The translations under genes were made by a program, and so were the position numbers. Source: an uncultured Lachnospiraceae bacterium (GTDB taxonomy: Bacteria; Bacillota; Clostridia; Lachnospirales; Lachnospiraceae). From it: 5,943 nt of DNA. The notes beneath the pieces are model-generated. The model made no database searches, had not been told where the DNA came from, and saw only the letters and a program-made list of their open reading frames with translations. The DNA lies in contig CAJUCK010000045.1 in NCBI GenBank assembly GCA_910585395.1, positions 8,336 to 14,278 on the forward strand, in the 5' to 3' direction. Shown here in pieces: positions 1-5,943 of the stretch. Within the stretch, counting starts at the first letter, position 1, and the number at the start of each line of letters is the position of its first letter.

Positions 1-122
1 AGGTATATCTTAAAAGATGGCTGGAGAAAGAATTTTTCGGGAGATTTGTGTTTCTTGAGACAGACCAGCAGGGGGAACGGAAATTTTCTGTATATGATGA
101 AAGGATGCAGAAACTATGTTAA
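1..122 (+). CDS. spoIIIAA: Stage III sporulation protein AA, C-terminal end (partial)
   Basis: Only the last 39 codons are present; the first full codon is at position 3 and TAA is at 120-122. The visible peptide reads VYLKRWLEKEFFGRFVFLET and ends in YDERMQKLC. It lies directly before spoIIIAB in the same orientation and overlaps it by 7 nt, as expected for spoIIIAA in this operon. SpoIIIAA is known as a cytoplasmic ATPase of the mother cell, related to type II/IV secretion ATPases, that powers the SpoIIIA-SpoIIQ channel. The Walker motifs lie outside the window, so the name rests on position and on the reading frame staying open to the overlap. A second open frame at 46-309 covers the same bases, but its peptide resembles nothing in the family and it runs deep into spoIIIAB. 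Confidence 0.8.
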   Translation, partial: VYLKRWLEKEFFGRFVFLETDQQGERKFSVYDERMQKLC

Positions 123-631
123 AACTGGCAGGCAGTATATTGATTATCACCGCATCATCATTATATGGCTGGAAAATCAGGCGGGAATTGACAGAGCATG
201 TGGATCAGCTTGTGGGCATGAAAGAGATGTTTCTCATGCTTTGGGGGGAGATTTCATATACCAGAACGCCTTTAAAGGAAGCTTTTTTACAGATTGCATC
301 CCAGAATAAAGAACCATTTTCGGGATTTTTGGAAAAGGCGGCAGAGGGACTGACAAAAAATGAGGAGAGTATGGGAATATACTGGAGCCGGCTGGTGGAA
401 CAGGAGGCAGACAAATTTCTGCTGAGCCAGGAGGAACGGGGTCTTTTACAGCGTGCCGGAGAAAATTTCGGTTATCTGGACGGACAAATGCAGTTAAAGA
501 ACCTGGAGTTGTATATGGAGCAGACAGAAGTGCTGATTCAAAAGGCGCAGAAAGAATTAAAGGACAGGCAGAAGCTGTCTGGAGTGCTGAGTCTGATGTG
601 CGGTCTGTTTCTTGTGATTCTCCTGATATGA
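116..631 (+). CDS. spoIIIAB: Stage III sporulation protein AB (GspF-like channel component)
   Basis: This 171-residue protein matches the usual family length (about 170). It has an N-terminal membrane segment (residues about 3-18), a helical soluble domain, and a C-terminal hydrophobic segment (about 154-171, ending CGLFLVILLI). The stretch GENFGYLDGQMQLKNLELY (about 115-133) looks like the conserved glycine/aspartate/glutamine signature of the family. SpoIIIAB resembles the cytoplasmic domain of GspF-type inner-membrane platform proteins and is thought to work with the SpoIIIAA ATPase. The ATG at 116 lies inside the last codons of spoIIIAA, behind an AAAGGA-type ribosome binding site at 99-104, so translation is probably coupled. 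The identification is firm because of the ordered AB-to-AH neighbours. Confidence 0.93.
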   Translation: MLKLAGSILIITASSLYGWKIRRELTEHVDQLVGMKEMFLMLWGEISYTRTPLKEAFLQIASQNKEPFSGFLEKAAEGLTKNEESMGIYWSRLVEQEADKFLLSQEERGLLQRAGENFGYLDGQMQLKNLELYMEQTEVLIQKAQKELKDRQKLSGVLSLMCGLFLVILLI

Positions 632-647
632 AGATACGGAGGAAGCT

Positions 648-842
648 ATGAGTATAAGTTTGATATTTAAGATTGCGGCAGTAGGAATTCTAGTTACTGT
701 GCTGAGCCAGGTGTTAAAACACAGTGGGAGGGAAGAACATGCCTTTCTCACCAGCCTGGCAGGGCTTCTGATTGTACTGTTTTGGATTGTGCCCTATATT
801 TATGAGCTGTTTGAGACTATGAGAAATCTGTTTGCATTGTAA
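648..842 (+). CDS. spoIIIAC: Stage III sporulation protein AC (small membrane protein)
   Basis: This is a 64-residue membrane protein; the family is normally 65-68 residues. It has two predicted transmembrane helices (about 6-23 and 32-52) joined by a short polar loop, KHSGREEH. The N-terminal pattern IFKIAAVGILVTVLSQVLK is typical of SpoIIIAC. The protein is an essential part of the SpoIIIA complex in the mother-cell membrane around the forespore. Its precise role is unknown, and it is related in sequence to part of SpoIIIAD. The ATG is preceded by GGAGGA at 638-643 with about 5 nt spacing. The gene lies 16 nt after spoIIIAB and 11 nt before spoIIIAD. Confidence 0.93.
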   Translation: MSISLIFKIAAVGILVTVLSQVLKHSGREEHAFLTSLAGLLIVLFWIVPYIYELFETMRNLFAL

Positions 843-853
843 CGGAGGATGGC

Positions 854-1240
854 ATGGATATTGTGAAAATTGCGATTCTTGGAATTGTGGGAGCTTTGCT
901 TGGCATTATGCTAAAGGGGCAGAAAAAAGAATACGAACTGTTTGTATCATTGGGAGTATCTCTATGTATTTTTTATTTTCTGATGTCCAAGCTTAAGCTC
1001 GTGGTTTCTGTGATAAACCGTATGCAGGATTATGTAGAATTGGACACCAGCTATATTGCGATTCTTATTAAAATGATCGGCATTACCTACGTGTCAGAAT
1101 TTTCAGCAAATCTTTGCAAAGATGCCGGATATCAGTCAGTGGCAGGACAGATTGAAATGTTTGGAAAATTGTCCATACTGGTAATCAGTATGCCGGTGAT
1201 TTTAGTATTACTGGAGACCATAGGGGAATTTCTGCAGTGA
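854..1240 (+). CDS. spoIIIAD: Stage III sporulation protein AD (polytopic membrane protein)
   Basis: This 128-residue protein is close to the family norm of about 130. It has about four hydrophobic segments (residues about 3-20, 29-48, 68-84 and 104-122). The region from 79 to 108 holds the family's best-conserved signature: a glutamate (SEFSANLC), then DAGYQSVAGQIE, then a glycine-lysine pair (FGKL). Its first two helices resemble SpoIIIAC, which suggests an old duplication. It is a core membrane part of the SpoIIIA channel complex. The start at 854 has GGAGGA at 844-849. An earlier ATG at 849 closes after five codons and is not used. A 46-nt gap, the longest in the operon, separates it from spoIIIAE. 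Confidence 0.93.
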   Translation: MDIVKIAILGIVGALLGIMLKGQKKEYELFVSLGVSLCIFYFLMSKLKLVVSVINRMQDYVELDTSYIAILIKMIGITYVSEFSANLCKDAGYQSVAGQIEMFGKLSILVISMPVILVLLETIGEFLQ

Positions 1241-1286
1241 GTGACGGAATGTCTGTCTGGAATTATGAGCAGGGAGGTATGCAGAT

Positions 1287-2522
1287 ATGGGCAGAGTAAG
1301 CAGCTTTACAAGAGGCAGGATGAGAATTATGGTGTGTTTTACATTGCTGTGGCTGAGCATGGCAGGCAGGGTTTTAGCAGCGGACCAACAGGAAGCGGCA
1401 GTCAGCCAGAAACAGGAAATGGCAGCCGGTCAGGCAGAGGATGACGCAGTGGACCAGCAATGGGATGAGACAATGGAGGAGTATCTGAATGAGCTGGATT
1501 TCTCAGAGATTGATAAGCTTCTGGATCAGCAGGAAGAAGCAGCAGGACTGAGTTTTCGGGAACTGGTGGAAATGCTGGTCAATGGAGAAGAGCCGGACAA
1601 AGGCTGGCTGGCAGAGAAGATACTTTCTGCTGTATTTTCTGAGGTGCGTTCTTTTCGGGGCAGTTTAATACAGATTGTATTGTTGTGTATTGTCTTTGCT
1701 ATTCTTCATAACTTTGCAAATGTGTTTGAGCACCCGGCGGTTACAGAAATCAGTTTCTATATGGTGTATATGATTCTGCTGGTGCTTTTAATGAATTCCT
1801 TTTTCATACTGCGTGACGTCACCAGCACAGTGATAACACAGATGATGACTTTTCTGAAAATTTTGATTCCTGCTTTTACCACAAGCCTGGTGTTTTCCGG
1901 GCAGATTACCACAGCGGCAGGATTTTATGATTTGACGTTTCTTTTGATTTACGGGATGGAATGGATTATGATTCATCTGATTGTCCCGGCAGTACAGATC
2001 TATGTGGTGTTAGAGCTGATGAATTATCTGACAGAAGAAGAGATGATATCCAGAATGACAGGGCTTGTAAAATCAGGTATTTTGTGGGTGATGAAATTTC
2101 TCTTTACTGTGGTGATTGGGATCAACGTGATACAGAATCTTTTGACGCCTGTAATTGACACATTCAAATCCAGCATGATTGCCAAGACGGCAGGGCTGGT
2201 TCCAGGACTTGGCGCGTCCATCAATGCGGTGACAGAAATTATGGTGGGGTCTGGAATTATTATCAAAAACGGCATTGGACTGGCTGCCATACTTGTACTG
2301 CTGGTTCTGTGCGCGGGGCCGTTGATAAAGGTGTGGGTTATGACTTTTTTGTATAAGCTTTTAGAGGCGATGATACAGCCTGTGGCAGATAAAAGAATTA
2401 TCGGCAGTATCGGCAGCGCTGGGGAAGGCGGCAGGCTGCTGGGAAAGGTGGTAACTACCACTACAGTGATGTTTCTTGTCACCATTGCCATGATTACAGC
2501 AGCAACTACATTTAACCGCTGA
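1287..2522 (+). CDS. spoIIIAE: Stage III sporulation protein AE (multi-pass membrane protein with signal peptide)
   Basis: This 411-residue protein is slightly longer than the B. subtilis protein (about 400). Residues 1-31 form a signal peptide: arginine-rich start, hydrophobic core (about 13-25), and likely cleavage after GRVLA. A polar, glutamate- and glutamine-rich extracytoplasmic segment follows (about 32-110). The rest is a multi-pass domain with hydrophobic segments at about 127-142, 155-175, 186-203, 213-242, 263-285, 331-357 and 388-407. Conserved-looking loops include KTAGLVPGLGASINAVTE (300-317). SpoIIIAE is proposed to be the permease-like core of the SpoIIIA channel. ATG 1287 is the first possible start, since an in-frame TGA lies at 1266-1268. 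AGGGAGG at 1271-1277 is its ribosome binding site. Confidence 0.94.
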   Translation: MGRVSSFTRGRMRIMVCFTLLWLSMAGRVLAADQQEAAVSQKQEMAAGQAEDDAVDQQWDETMEEYLNELDFSEIDKLLDQQEEAAGLSFRELVEMLVNGEEPDKGWLAEKILSAVFSEVRSFRGSLIQIVLLCIVFAILHNFANVFEHPAVTEISFYMVYMILLVLLMNSFFILRDVTSTVITQMMTFLKILIPAFTTSLVFSGQITTAAGFYDLTFLLIYGMEWIMIHLIVPAVQIYVVLELMNYLTEEEMISRMTGLVKSGILWVMKFLFTVVIGINVIQNLLTPVIDTFKSSMIAKTAGLVPGLGASINAVTEIMVGSGIIIKNGIGLAAILVLLVLCAGPLIKVWVMTFLYKLLEAMIQPVADKRIIGSIGSAGEGGRLLGKVVTTTTVMFLVTIAMITAATTFNR

Positions 2523-2535
2523 GAAAGGAGAAAAC

Positions 2536-3084
2536 ATGAGTTATATTTTTTCATGGGTAAAAAATCTCGTATGTTTTTATCTTCTGCTCACGGTGATTCT
2601 CCATCTTCTGCCGAAAAAAAATTATCAGAAATATGTACGTTTTTTTTCTGGGATGCTTTTAACTATCCTGGTGGTGTCTCCCCTTCTTTCTCTGATGGGA
2701 AATGAAGAGGCGCTGAAAGAAAAGATCAGTCAGGCTGGCTTTTTTCAAGAACTGGACAATTTAAAGATGGATACGGAACATCTGGAAAACACCCAGAAGG
2801 AACGTTATCTCAGGGAGTATGAGAAGGCTCTGGAGATGGATGTGAGCCGCATGGCGGAGCAGAAACAGATGAAAGTCAGTCAGGCGAGGGTGCATTTGTC
2901 ACAGGAATATCAGGTGGAATCCATAGATTTGACAGCGGTTTTGGAGGAAGAGGAAGGAATTTTTGTACAGAAAGCATCTTTATCAGAACGTATTCAGGAA
3001 TACCCAAGAGTGCAGGAACTGAAACAGGAGCTGATGGAATTCTATCAGCTTGACGAAGCGGAAATCAGTATTAGCGTTGAGTAG
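2536..3084 (+). CDS. spoIIIAF: Stage III sporulation protein AF
   Basis: This 182-residue protein is somewhat shorter than the B. subtilis protein (about 206). Two N-terminal transmembrane helices (about 9-25 and 36-54) flank the family signature LLPKKNYQKYVRFFSGMLL. A charged, probably coiled-coil stretch follows (about 57-115). The C-terminal domain (about 115-182) has the alternating strand/helix pattern of the SpoIIIAF ring-building-like fold and ends EAEISISVE. SpoIIIAF is a membrane component of the SpoIIIA channel, and its soluble domain faces the space between mother cell and forespore. The ATG at 2536 has an excellent AAAGGAG at 2524-2530. The gene starts 13 nt after spoIIIAE and ends 18 nt before spoIIIAG. 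Confidence 0.92.
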   Translation: MSYIFSWVKNLVCFYLLLTVILHLLPKKNYQKYVRFFSGMLLTILVVSPLLSLMGNEEALKEKISQAGFFQELDNLKMDTEHLENTQKERYLREYEKALEMDVSRMAEQKQMKVSQARVHLSQEYQVESIDLTAVLEEEEGIFVQKASLSERIQEYPRVQELKQELMEFYQLDEAEISISVE

Positions 3085-3102
3085 AGAGAGGAAGGAACAG
3101 CG

Positions 3103-3678
3103 ATGAAGAGGGAAAAATTTTCCATGGACAGGCTGAAAAAAATATCAAAAAATCAGCTTCTCATTGGAGGGCTTGCAGGTATTCTGCTGCTGGTGATTGC
3201 AATTCCAGTGGAGAACAGGGAAAATTCCAGAGAAGAAAAGCAGCAGGAACAGATAATACAGGAAGAAACTGCTTATGGGAGCGGAGATTATGGTAAACGG
3301 CTGGAACACAGGCTGGAGCAGGTGCTTAAGGATATGGAGGGGGTGGGGAAGGTGAAAGTGATGATTACCCTTAAGGATCAGGGAGAACACATACTGGAAA
3401 AAGACTGGACCCAGAGCAGCCAGGATATTTCAGAAGAGGATGGCAGTGTAAAGCGCAGTACCAAAGAACGTCAGTCTCAGGAGGAGACAGTATATTCCCA
3501 GAACAGCGGGAGCAGTGGAGAACCATTTGTGAAAAGAGAAGTAACACCCCGGGTAGAGGGCGTGCTTGTGGTGGCAGAAGGAGGTGGGGATGCAAAAACA
3601 ATGAAAAATATTTCTGATGCAGTTTTGGCATTATTTCCGGTAGAAGTACATAAAATTAAGGTAGTTAAGATGAATTGA
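3103..3678 (+). CDS. spoIIIAG: Stage III sporulation protein AG (ring-forming)
   Basis: This 191-residue protein is shorter than B. subtilis SpoIIIAG (about 229). It has one transmembrane helix (about 19-35), a short glutamine/glutamate-rich linker (about 38-57), and a ring-building motif split by an insertion. The first half (about 63-91) contains LEQVLKDMEGVGKVKVMITL. The polar insertion (about 92-148) corresponds to the beta-rich insert of the family. The second half (about 149-191) contains RVEGVLVVAEGG and KNISDAVLALFPVEVHKIKV. In B. subtilis this protein forms a large ring resembling type III secretion basal-body rings and spans the intermembrane space around the forespore. The ATG at 3103 is preceded by GAAGGAA at 3091-3097; the family-typical fold makes the call secure. 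Confidence 0.94.
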   Translation: MKREKFSMDRLKKISKNQLLIGGLAGILLLVIAIPVENRENSREEKQQEQIIQEETAYGSGDYGKRLEHRLEQVLKDMEGVGKVKVMITLKDQGEHILEKDWTQSSQDISEEDGSVKRSTKERQSQEETVYSQNSGSSGEPFVKREVTPRVEGVLVVAEGGGDAKTMKNISDAVLALFPVEVHKIKVVKMN

Positions 3679-3679
3679 C

Positions 3680-3686
3680 AGGAGGG
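3680..3686 (+). promoter_or_regulatory. Strong ribosome binding site supporting a TTG start for spoIIIAH
   Basis: AGGAGGG lies 7 nt before the TTG at 3694. No in-frame ATG occurs until residue 18, which would fall inside the transmembrane helix and destroy the basic, membrane-anchoring N-terminus. This site therefore decides the start. Confidence 0.75.
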
Positions 3687-3693
3687 TATCAAT

Positions 3694-4488
3694 TTGAAAA
3701 GAGTTTTCAAAAAAAATCAGATCATCATTACGGCTCTGGCTCTTATGATCGCTGTAGCAGGCTATTTGCAATATACGGGAAGTCAAAATGACAGCGATCT
3801 GGCAAAAGAGGCAAGCGCAGACACAAATGAGAGTACATATGAAATTTCAGATGAAGATATGTACAATGCAGAAGATATTTTTACAGATACAGAAGAGAGC
3901 GCTGAGACTTCTGCAGATGCCAAGGGAGTTCAGACGGGAGAGGAAATCGCCAGCAGCCAGAATGCAAATGAAGAAAATCCTGGTCAGGCAGTATTAACCA
4001 GTACCAACGTAAGTAATGTGGATTTTGTATCAGAAGTGAAACTGAACCGTGAGCAGATCCGTTCTCAGAACAAGGCGTCTCTGATGGAAGTTATTAATAA
4101 TACGAATATTACAGAAGAGCAGAAGCAGGATGCCATCAATTCCATGATTTCTATGACCGATATTGCAGAACGAGAAGCAGCGGCAGAGATGCTGTTAGAG
4201 GCAAAAGGATTTACAGATGTTGTTGTGAGTATTACAGACAACAACGCAGACGTGGTGTTAAACATGGGAGAAGTAACAGATGCAAAACGTGCTCAGGTGG
4301 AGGATATCGTAAAACGTAAAACGAATGTAGAGGCACAAAATATTGTTATCACGCCTATTTCTTCCACTGCTGCAGCACAGGATGGCTCAGAAGGAACCGC
4401 AGCAGAAGAGACAGCGGCAGAAGGAACTGACGCAGGTACAGAAGGAGAAACTGCTGGAGAAGACCAGACTGGAAATGAGACAAAATGA
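3694..4488 (+). CDS. spoIIIAH: Stage III sporulation protein AH (SpoIIQ-binding ring protein), TTG start
   Basis: This 264-residue protein is longer than B. subtilis SpoIIIAH (about 218). A basic N-terminus (MKRVFKKNQ) and one transmembrane helix (about 9-27) anchor it in the mother-cell membrane. A strongly acidic linker follows (about 31-97; 20 Asp/Glu against 2 Lys). The YscJ/FliF-like ring-building domain covers about 108-222 and includes EEQKQDAINSMISM, EMLLEAKGFTDVVVSI and ITPIS. In B. subtilis this domain binds the forespore protein SpoIIQ to join the two membranes. The C-terminal tail (about 224-264) is Ala/Glu/Thr/Gly-rich with no bulky hydrophobic residues; it looks disordered and accounts for much of the extra length. 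Initiation is at TTG behind AGGAGGG. It is the last gene before the terminator. Confidence 0.93.
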   Translation: MKRVFKKNQIIITALALMIAVAGYLQYTGSQNDSDLAKEASADTNESTYEISDEDMYNAEDIFTDTEESAETSADAKGVQTGEEIASSQNANEENPGQAVLTSTNVSNVDFVSEVKLNREQIRSQNKASLMEVINNTNITEEQKQDAINSMISMTDIAEREAAAEMLLEAKGFTDVVVSITDNNADVVLNMGEVTDAKRAQVEDIVKRKTNVEAQNIVITPISSTAAAQDGSEGTAAEETAAEGTDAGTEGETAGEDQTGNETK

Positions 4489-4523
4489 GAAACGCTCTCT
4501 GAGAAGAGCTGGAGACAGCTGCG

Positions 4524-4562
4524 AAAGGTGTAAGTCCAGATGGATTTACGCCTTTTTGTTTT
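4524..4562 (+). terminator. Intrinsic terminator of the spoIIIA operon
   Basis: AAAGGTGTAAGTCC (4524-4537) pairs with GGATTTACGCCTTT (4542-4555) around the 4-nt loop AGAT. The 14-bp stem contains two G-T pairs. The 3' arm runs into TTTTTGTTTT (4553-4562). It begins 35 nt after the spoIIIAH stop, with a gene of separate promoter downstream. The reverse strand has only a short T run, so it probably acts in the + direction only. Confidence 0.9.
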
Positions 4563-4582
4563 GCAATCTGAATATGCATTTA

Positions 4583-4611
4583 TTGAATTGAAAAACAGTT
4601 TATGCTAAGAT
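4583..4611 (+). promoter_or_regulatory. Candidate sigma-A-type promoter for the MATE gene
   Basis: A TTGAAT -35-like box (4583-4588) is followed after 17 nt by TAAGAT (4606-4611). A TG at 4603-4604 gives an extended -10 (TGCTAAGAT). Transcription would start near 4618, leaving a leader of about 33 nt before the ATG at 4651. The site lies just after the spoIIIA terminator in an AT-rich gap. The -10 box matches the consensus at four of six positions, so this is a prediction only. Confidence 0.5.
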
Positions 4612-4650
4612 GATATTATGTTAACAAGAAAATTTGAAGAGGGAATGCAA

Positions 4651-5943
4651 ATGAAGAAAAAATCGTATGAAATTGATATGTGCAGAGGTTCTTTATTTCC
4701 CAAAATACTTGCTTTTTCCATTCCGCTGATGGCGTCAAGCATATTGCAGCTCTTATTTAATGCAGCAGATATGGTGGTTGTGGGAAGGTTTGCCGGAAGC
4801 ACGGCATTGGCGGCAGTGGGAGCTAATGCATCGCTGATTAATCTGCTGACAAATCTGTTTATTGGCTTTTCGGTGGGAGCCAACGTTATGGTGGCACAGT
4901 TTTATGGTGCAGAAAAAGAGAGGGAGATGAGCGAGACAGTACACAGCGCTCTGGTGCTCAGCCAGGCCTGCGGAGTGATACTTCTGGCCCTTGGAATTCT
5001 GGCGGCGCCCCAGATTTTGATTATCATGGGAACGCCTCAAGATGTACTGGGACAGGCGGTATTGTATATTCGGATTTATTTTGTGGGAATGCCTGTGATC
5101 TTGTTATACAATTTTGGCAGTTCTATTCTGCGCGCCTTAGGAGACACAAAGCGCCCACTGTATTATCTGTTGGCAGCCGGCGTTATCAACATTATTCTCA
5201 ATCTGATTTTTGTCATTGGATTTGGAATGGGGGTGGCAGGAGTTGCACTTGCCACTGTGATTTCACAATGTGTGTCGGCAGGTTTAATTCTGCGCTGCAT
5301 GACACGTCTGGAAGGAGGATGCCAGGTACGGTTTTCCAAACTTTCTATGAAGCGGGATAAGGTATTTCTGATAATGAGAATCGGGCTTCCGGCAGGTCTG
5401 CAGGGGACTGTGTTTTCTCTGTCAAATGTCCTTATTCAGTCTTCCGTAAATTCTTTTGGTTCTGTAGCGATGGCAGGAAATACAGCGGCGTCTAACATAG
5501 AGGGATTTATCTATATGGCAATGAATTCCTATCATCAGACAGCCCTCAGTTTTTCCAGTCAGAATTTTGGCGCCGGAAATTATAAGAGAATTGTAAAAGT
5601 ACTTCTGGAATGTCTCGTTATGGTTACGCTGGTAGGGATATTTATGGGATGGGCAGCATATCTTTTCGGAAATCAGCTTCTTGGTATATATTCTTCGGAT
5701 TCCAGGGTGATTGAGATTGGTCTGCTGCGCTTGTCAGTGATCTGTACAACGTATTGCCTGTGCGGGATTATGGATGTGCTGGTAGGAGGCCTGCGGGGCG
5801 TTGGTTCTGCGGTGCTTCCAATGGTGGTATCGCTGCTGGGAGCCTGTGGTTTTCGAATTCTATGGATTTTTACTATATTTCAGCAGAATCGGAGCCTGTG
5901 GATATTGTATCTTTCATATCCTGTTTCGTGGGTACTGACAGCT
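4651..5943 (+). CDS. MATE-family efflux transporter (partial, runs off the right edge)
   Basis: 431 codons stay open to the window end with no stop; the family is usually about 440-460 residues, so only the last few residues appear to be missing. Motifs typical of MATE antiporters are present in order: FSIPLMASSILQLLFNAADM (22-41), VVVGRFAGSTALAAVG (42-57), GANVMVAQFYGAEKE (76-90), RALGDTKRPLYYL (161-173), GVAGVALATVIS (194-205), GLPAGLQGTVFSLSNVLIQS (245-264, start of the second half-repeat), QNFGAGNYKR (304-313) and RGVGSAVLP (382-390). Members use Na+ or H+ gradients to export cationic drugs or metabolites; the substrate cannot be read from sequence. ATG 4651 is preferred because AGAGGGA (4638-4644) sits 6 nt upstream. 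In-frame ATGs at 4618 and 4645 are less well placed. It is probably transcribed separately from spoIIIA. Confidence 0.93.
   Translation, partial: MKKKSYEIDMCRGSLFPKILAFSIPLMASSILQLLFNAADMVVVGRFAGSTALAAVGANASLINLLTNLFIGFSVGANVMVAQFYGAEKEREMSETVHSALVLSQACGVILLALGILAAPQILIIMGTPQDVLGQAVLYIRIYFVGMPVILLYNFGSSILRALGDTKRPLYYLLAAGVINIILNLIFVIGFGMGVAGVALATVISQCVSAGLILRCMTRLEGGCQVRFSKLSMKRDKVFLIMRIGLPAGLQGTVFSLSNVLIQSSVNSFGSVAMAGNTAASNIEGFIYMAMNSYHQTALSFSSQNFGAGNYKRIVKVLLECLVMVTLVGIFMGWAAYLFGNQLLGIYSSDSRVIEIGLLRLSVICTTYCLCGIMDVLVGGLRGVGSAVLPMVVSLLGACGFRILWIFTIFQQNRSLWILYLSYPVSWVLTA

Noticed and set aside
46..309. + strand 87-codon open frame across the spoIIIAA/spoIIIAB junction
   Set aside because: It overlaps both genes in another frame, lacks a ribosome binding site, and its peptide has no recognisable domain; the frame ending at 122 fits the end of SpoIIIAA.
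1241..1444. + strand open frame beginning with GTG right after the spoIIIAD stop
   Set aside because: It has no ribosome binding site and overlaps the signal peptide region of spoIIIAE in another frame; its Gly/Ser-rich peptide looks like an out-of-frame shadow.
2024..2554. 176-codon antisense open frame opposite spoIIIAE
   Set aside because: It is wholly opposite a well-supported gene, is rich in Ser/Pro/Thr/Ile as expected for the complement of membrane-protein codons, and shows no promoter or convincing ribosome binding site.
4363..4488. Possible tandem DNA repeat encoding the SpoIIIAH tail
   Set aside because: GCAGAAG/GGAAC-like words recur, but no regular repeat unit or period can be defined; it is compositional bias rather than a true tandem repeat.
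4343..4591. + strand 82-codon open frame at the spoIIIAH 3' end running through the terminator
   Set aside because: It is a shifted-frame reading of the repetitive Ala/Glu tail codons (Gln/Lys/Arg-rich peptide), and it would translate through the terminator hairpin.
4618..4650. Upstream in-frame ATG (4618) as the MATE start
   Set aside because: It lies at the predicted transcription start of the candidate promoter and has no ribosome binding site; ATG 4651 has AGAGGGA at good spacing and gives a normal MATE N-terminus.
4605..5040. Two antisense open frames (4605-4883 and 4753-5040) opposite the MATE gene
   Set aside because: The + strand frame has clear MATE motifs across this whole stretch; the antisense peptides have no recognisable features.

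Overview
This window is a chromosomal stretch from an endospore-forming Firmicute. It most likely comes from a Clostridia/Lachnospiraceae-type organism. That placement rests on the sporulation genes, moderate GC content, strong GGAGG ribosome binding sites, and proteins that resemble clostridial rather than Bacillus versions by eye. It is an inference, not a database result.

Positions 1-4488 hold almost the whole spoIIIA operon, all on the + strand and in canonical order: the 3' end of spoIIIAA, then spoIIIAB, AC, AD, AE, AF, AG and AH. The genes are tightly packed: AA and AB overlap by 7 nt, and the other gaps are 16, 11, 46, 13, 18 and 15 nt. Each start has a plausible Shine-Dalgarno sequence. 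The products are known to build the SpoIIIA-SpoIIQ channel ('feeding tube') between mother cell and engulfed forespore. AA is the secretion-type ATPase. AB is the GspF-like partner. AC, AD and AE are polytopic membrane components. AF, AG and AH carry ring-building domains like those of type III secretion and flagellar basal-body rings. The operon closes with a strong intrinsic terminator at 4524-4562.

After the terminator comes a short intergenic region with a candidate extended -10 promoter (4583-4611). A MATE-family multidrug/Na+ antiporter gene follows, starting at 4651 and running off the right edge at 5943 (431 codons visible, no stop). It appears to be an independent transcription unit.

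I found no mobile elements, RNA genes, CRISPR arrays or long repeats, and no undescribed system. The points most worth a second look are: the acidic, low-complexity linker and C-terminal tail of SpoIIIAH; a weak sigma-E-like promoter candidate inside spoIIIAG; and the MATE gene directly behind spoIIIAH, where clostridial genomes more often carry asp23/nusB/xse genes.
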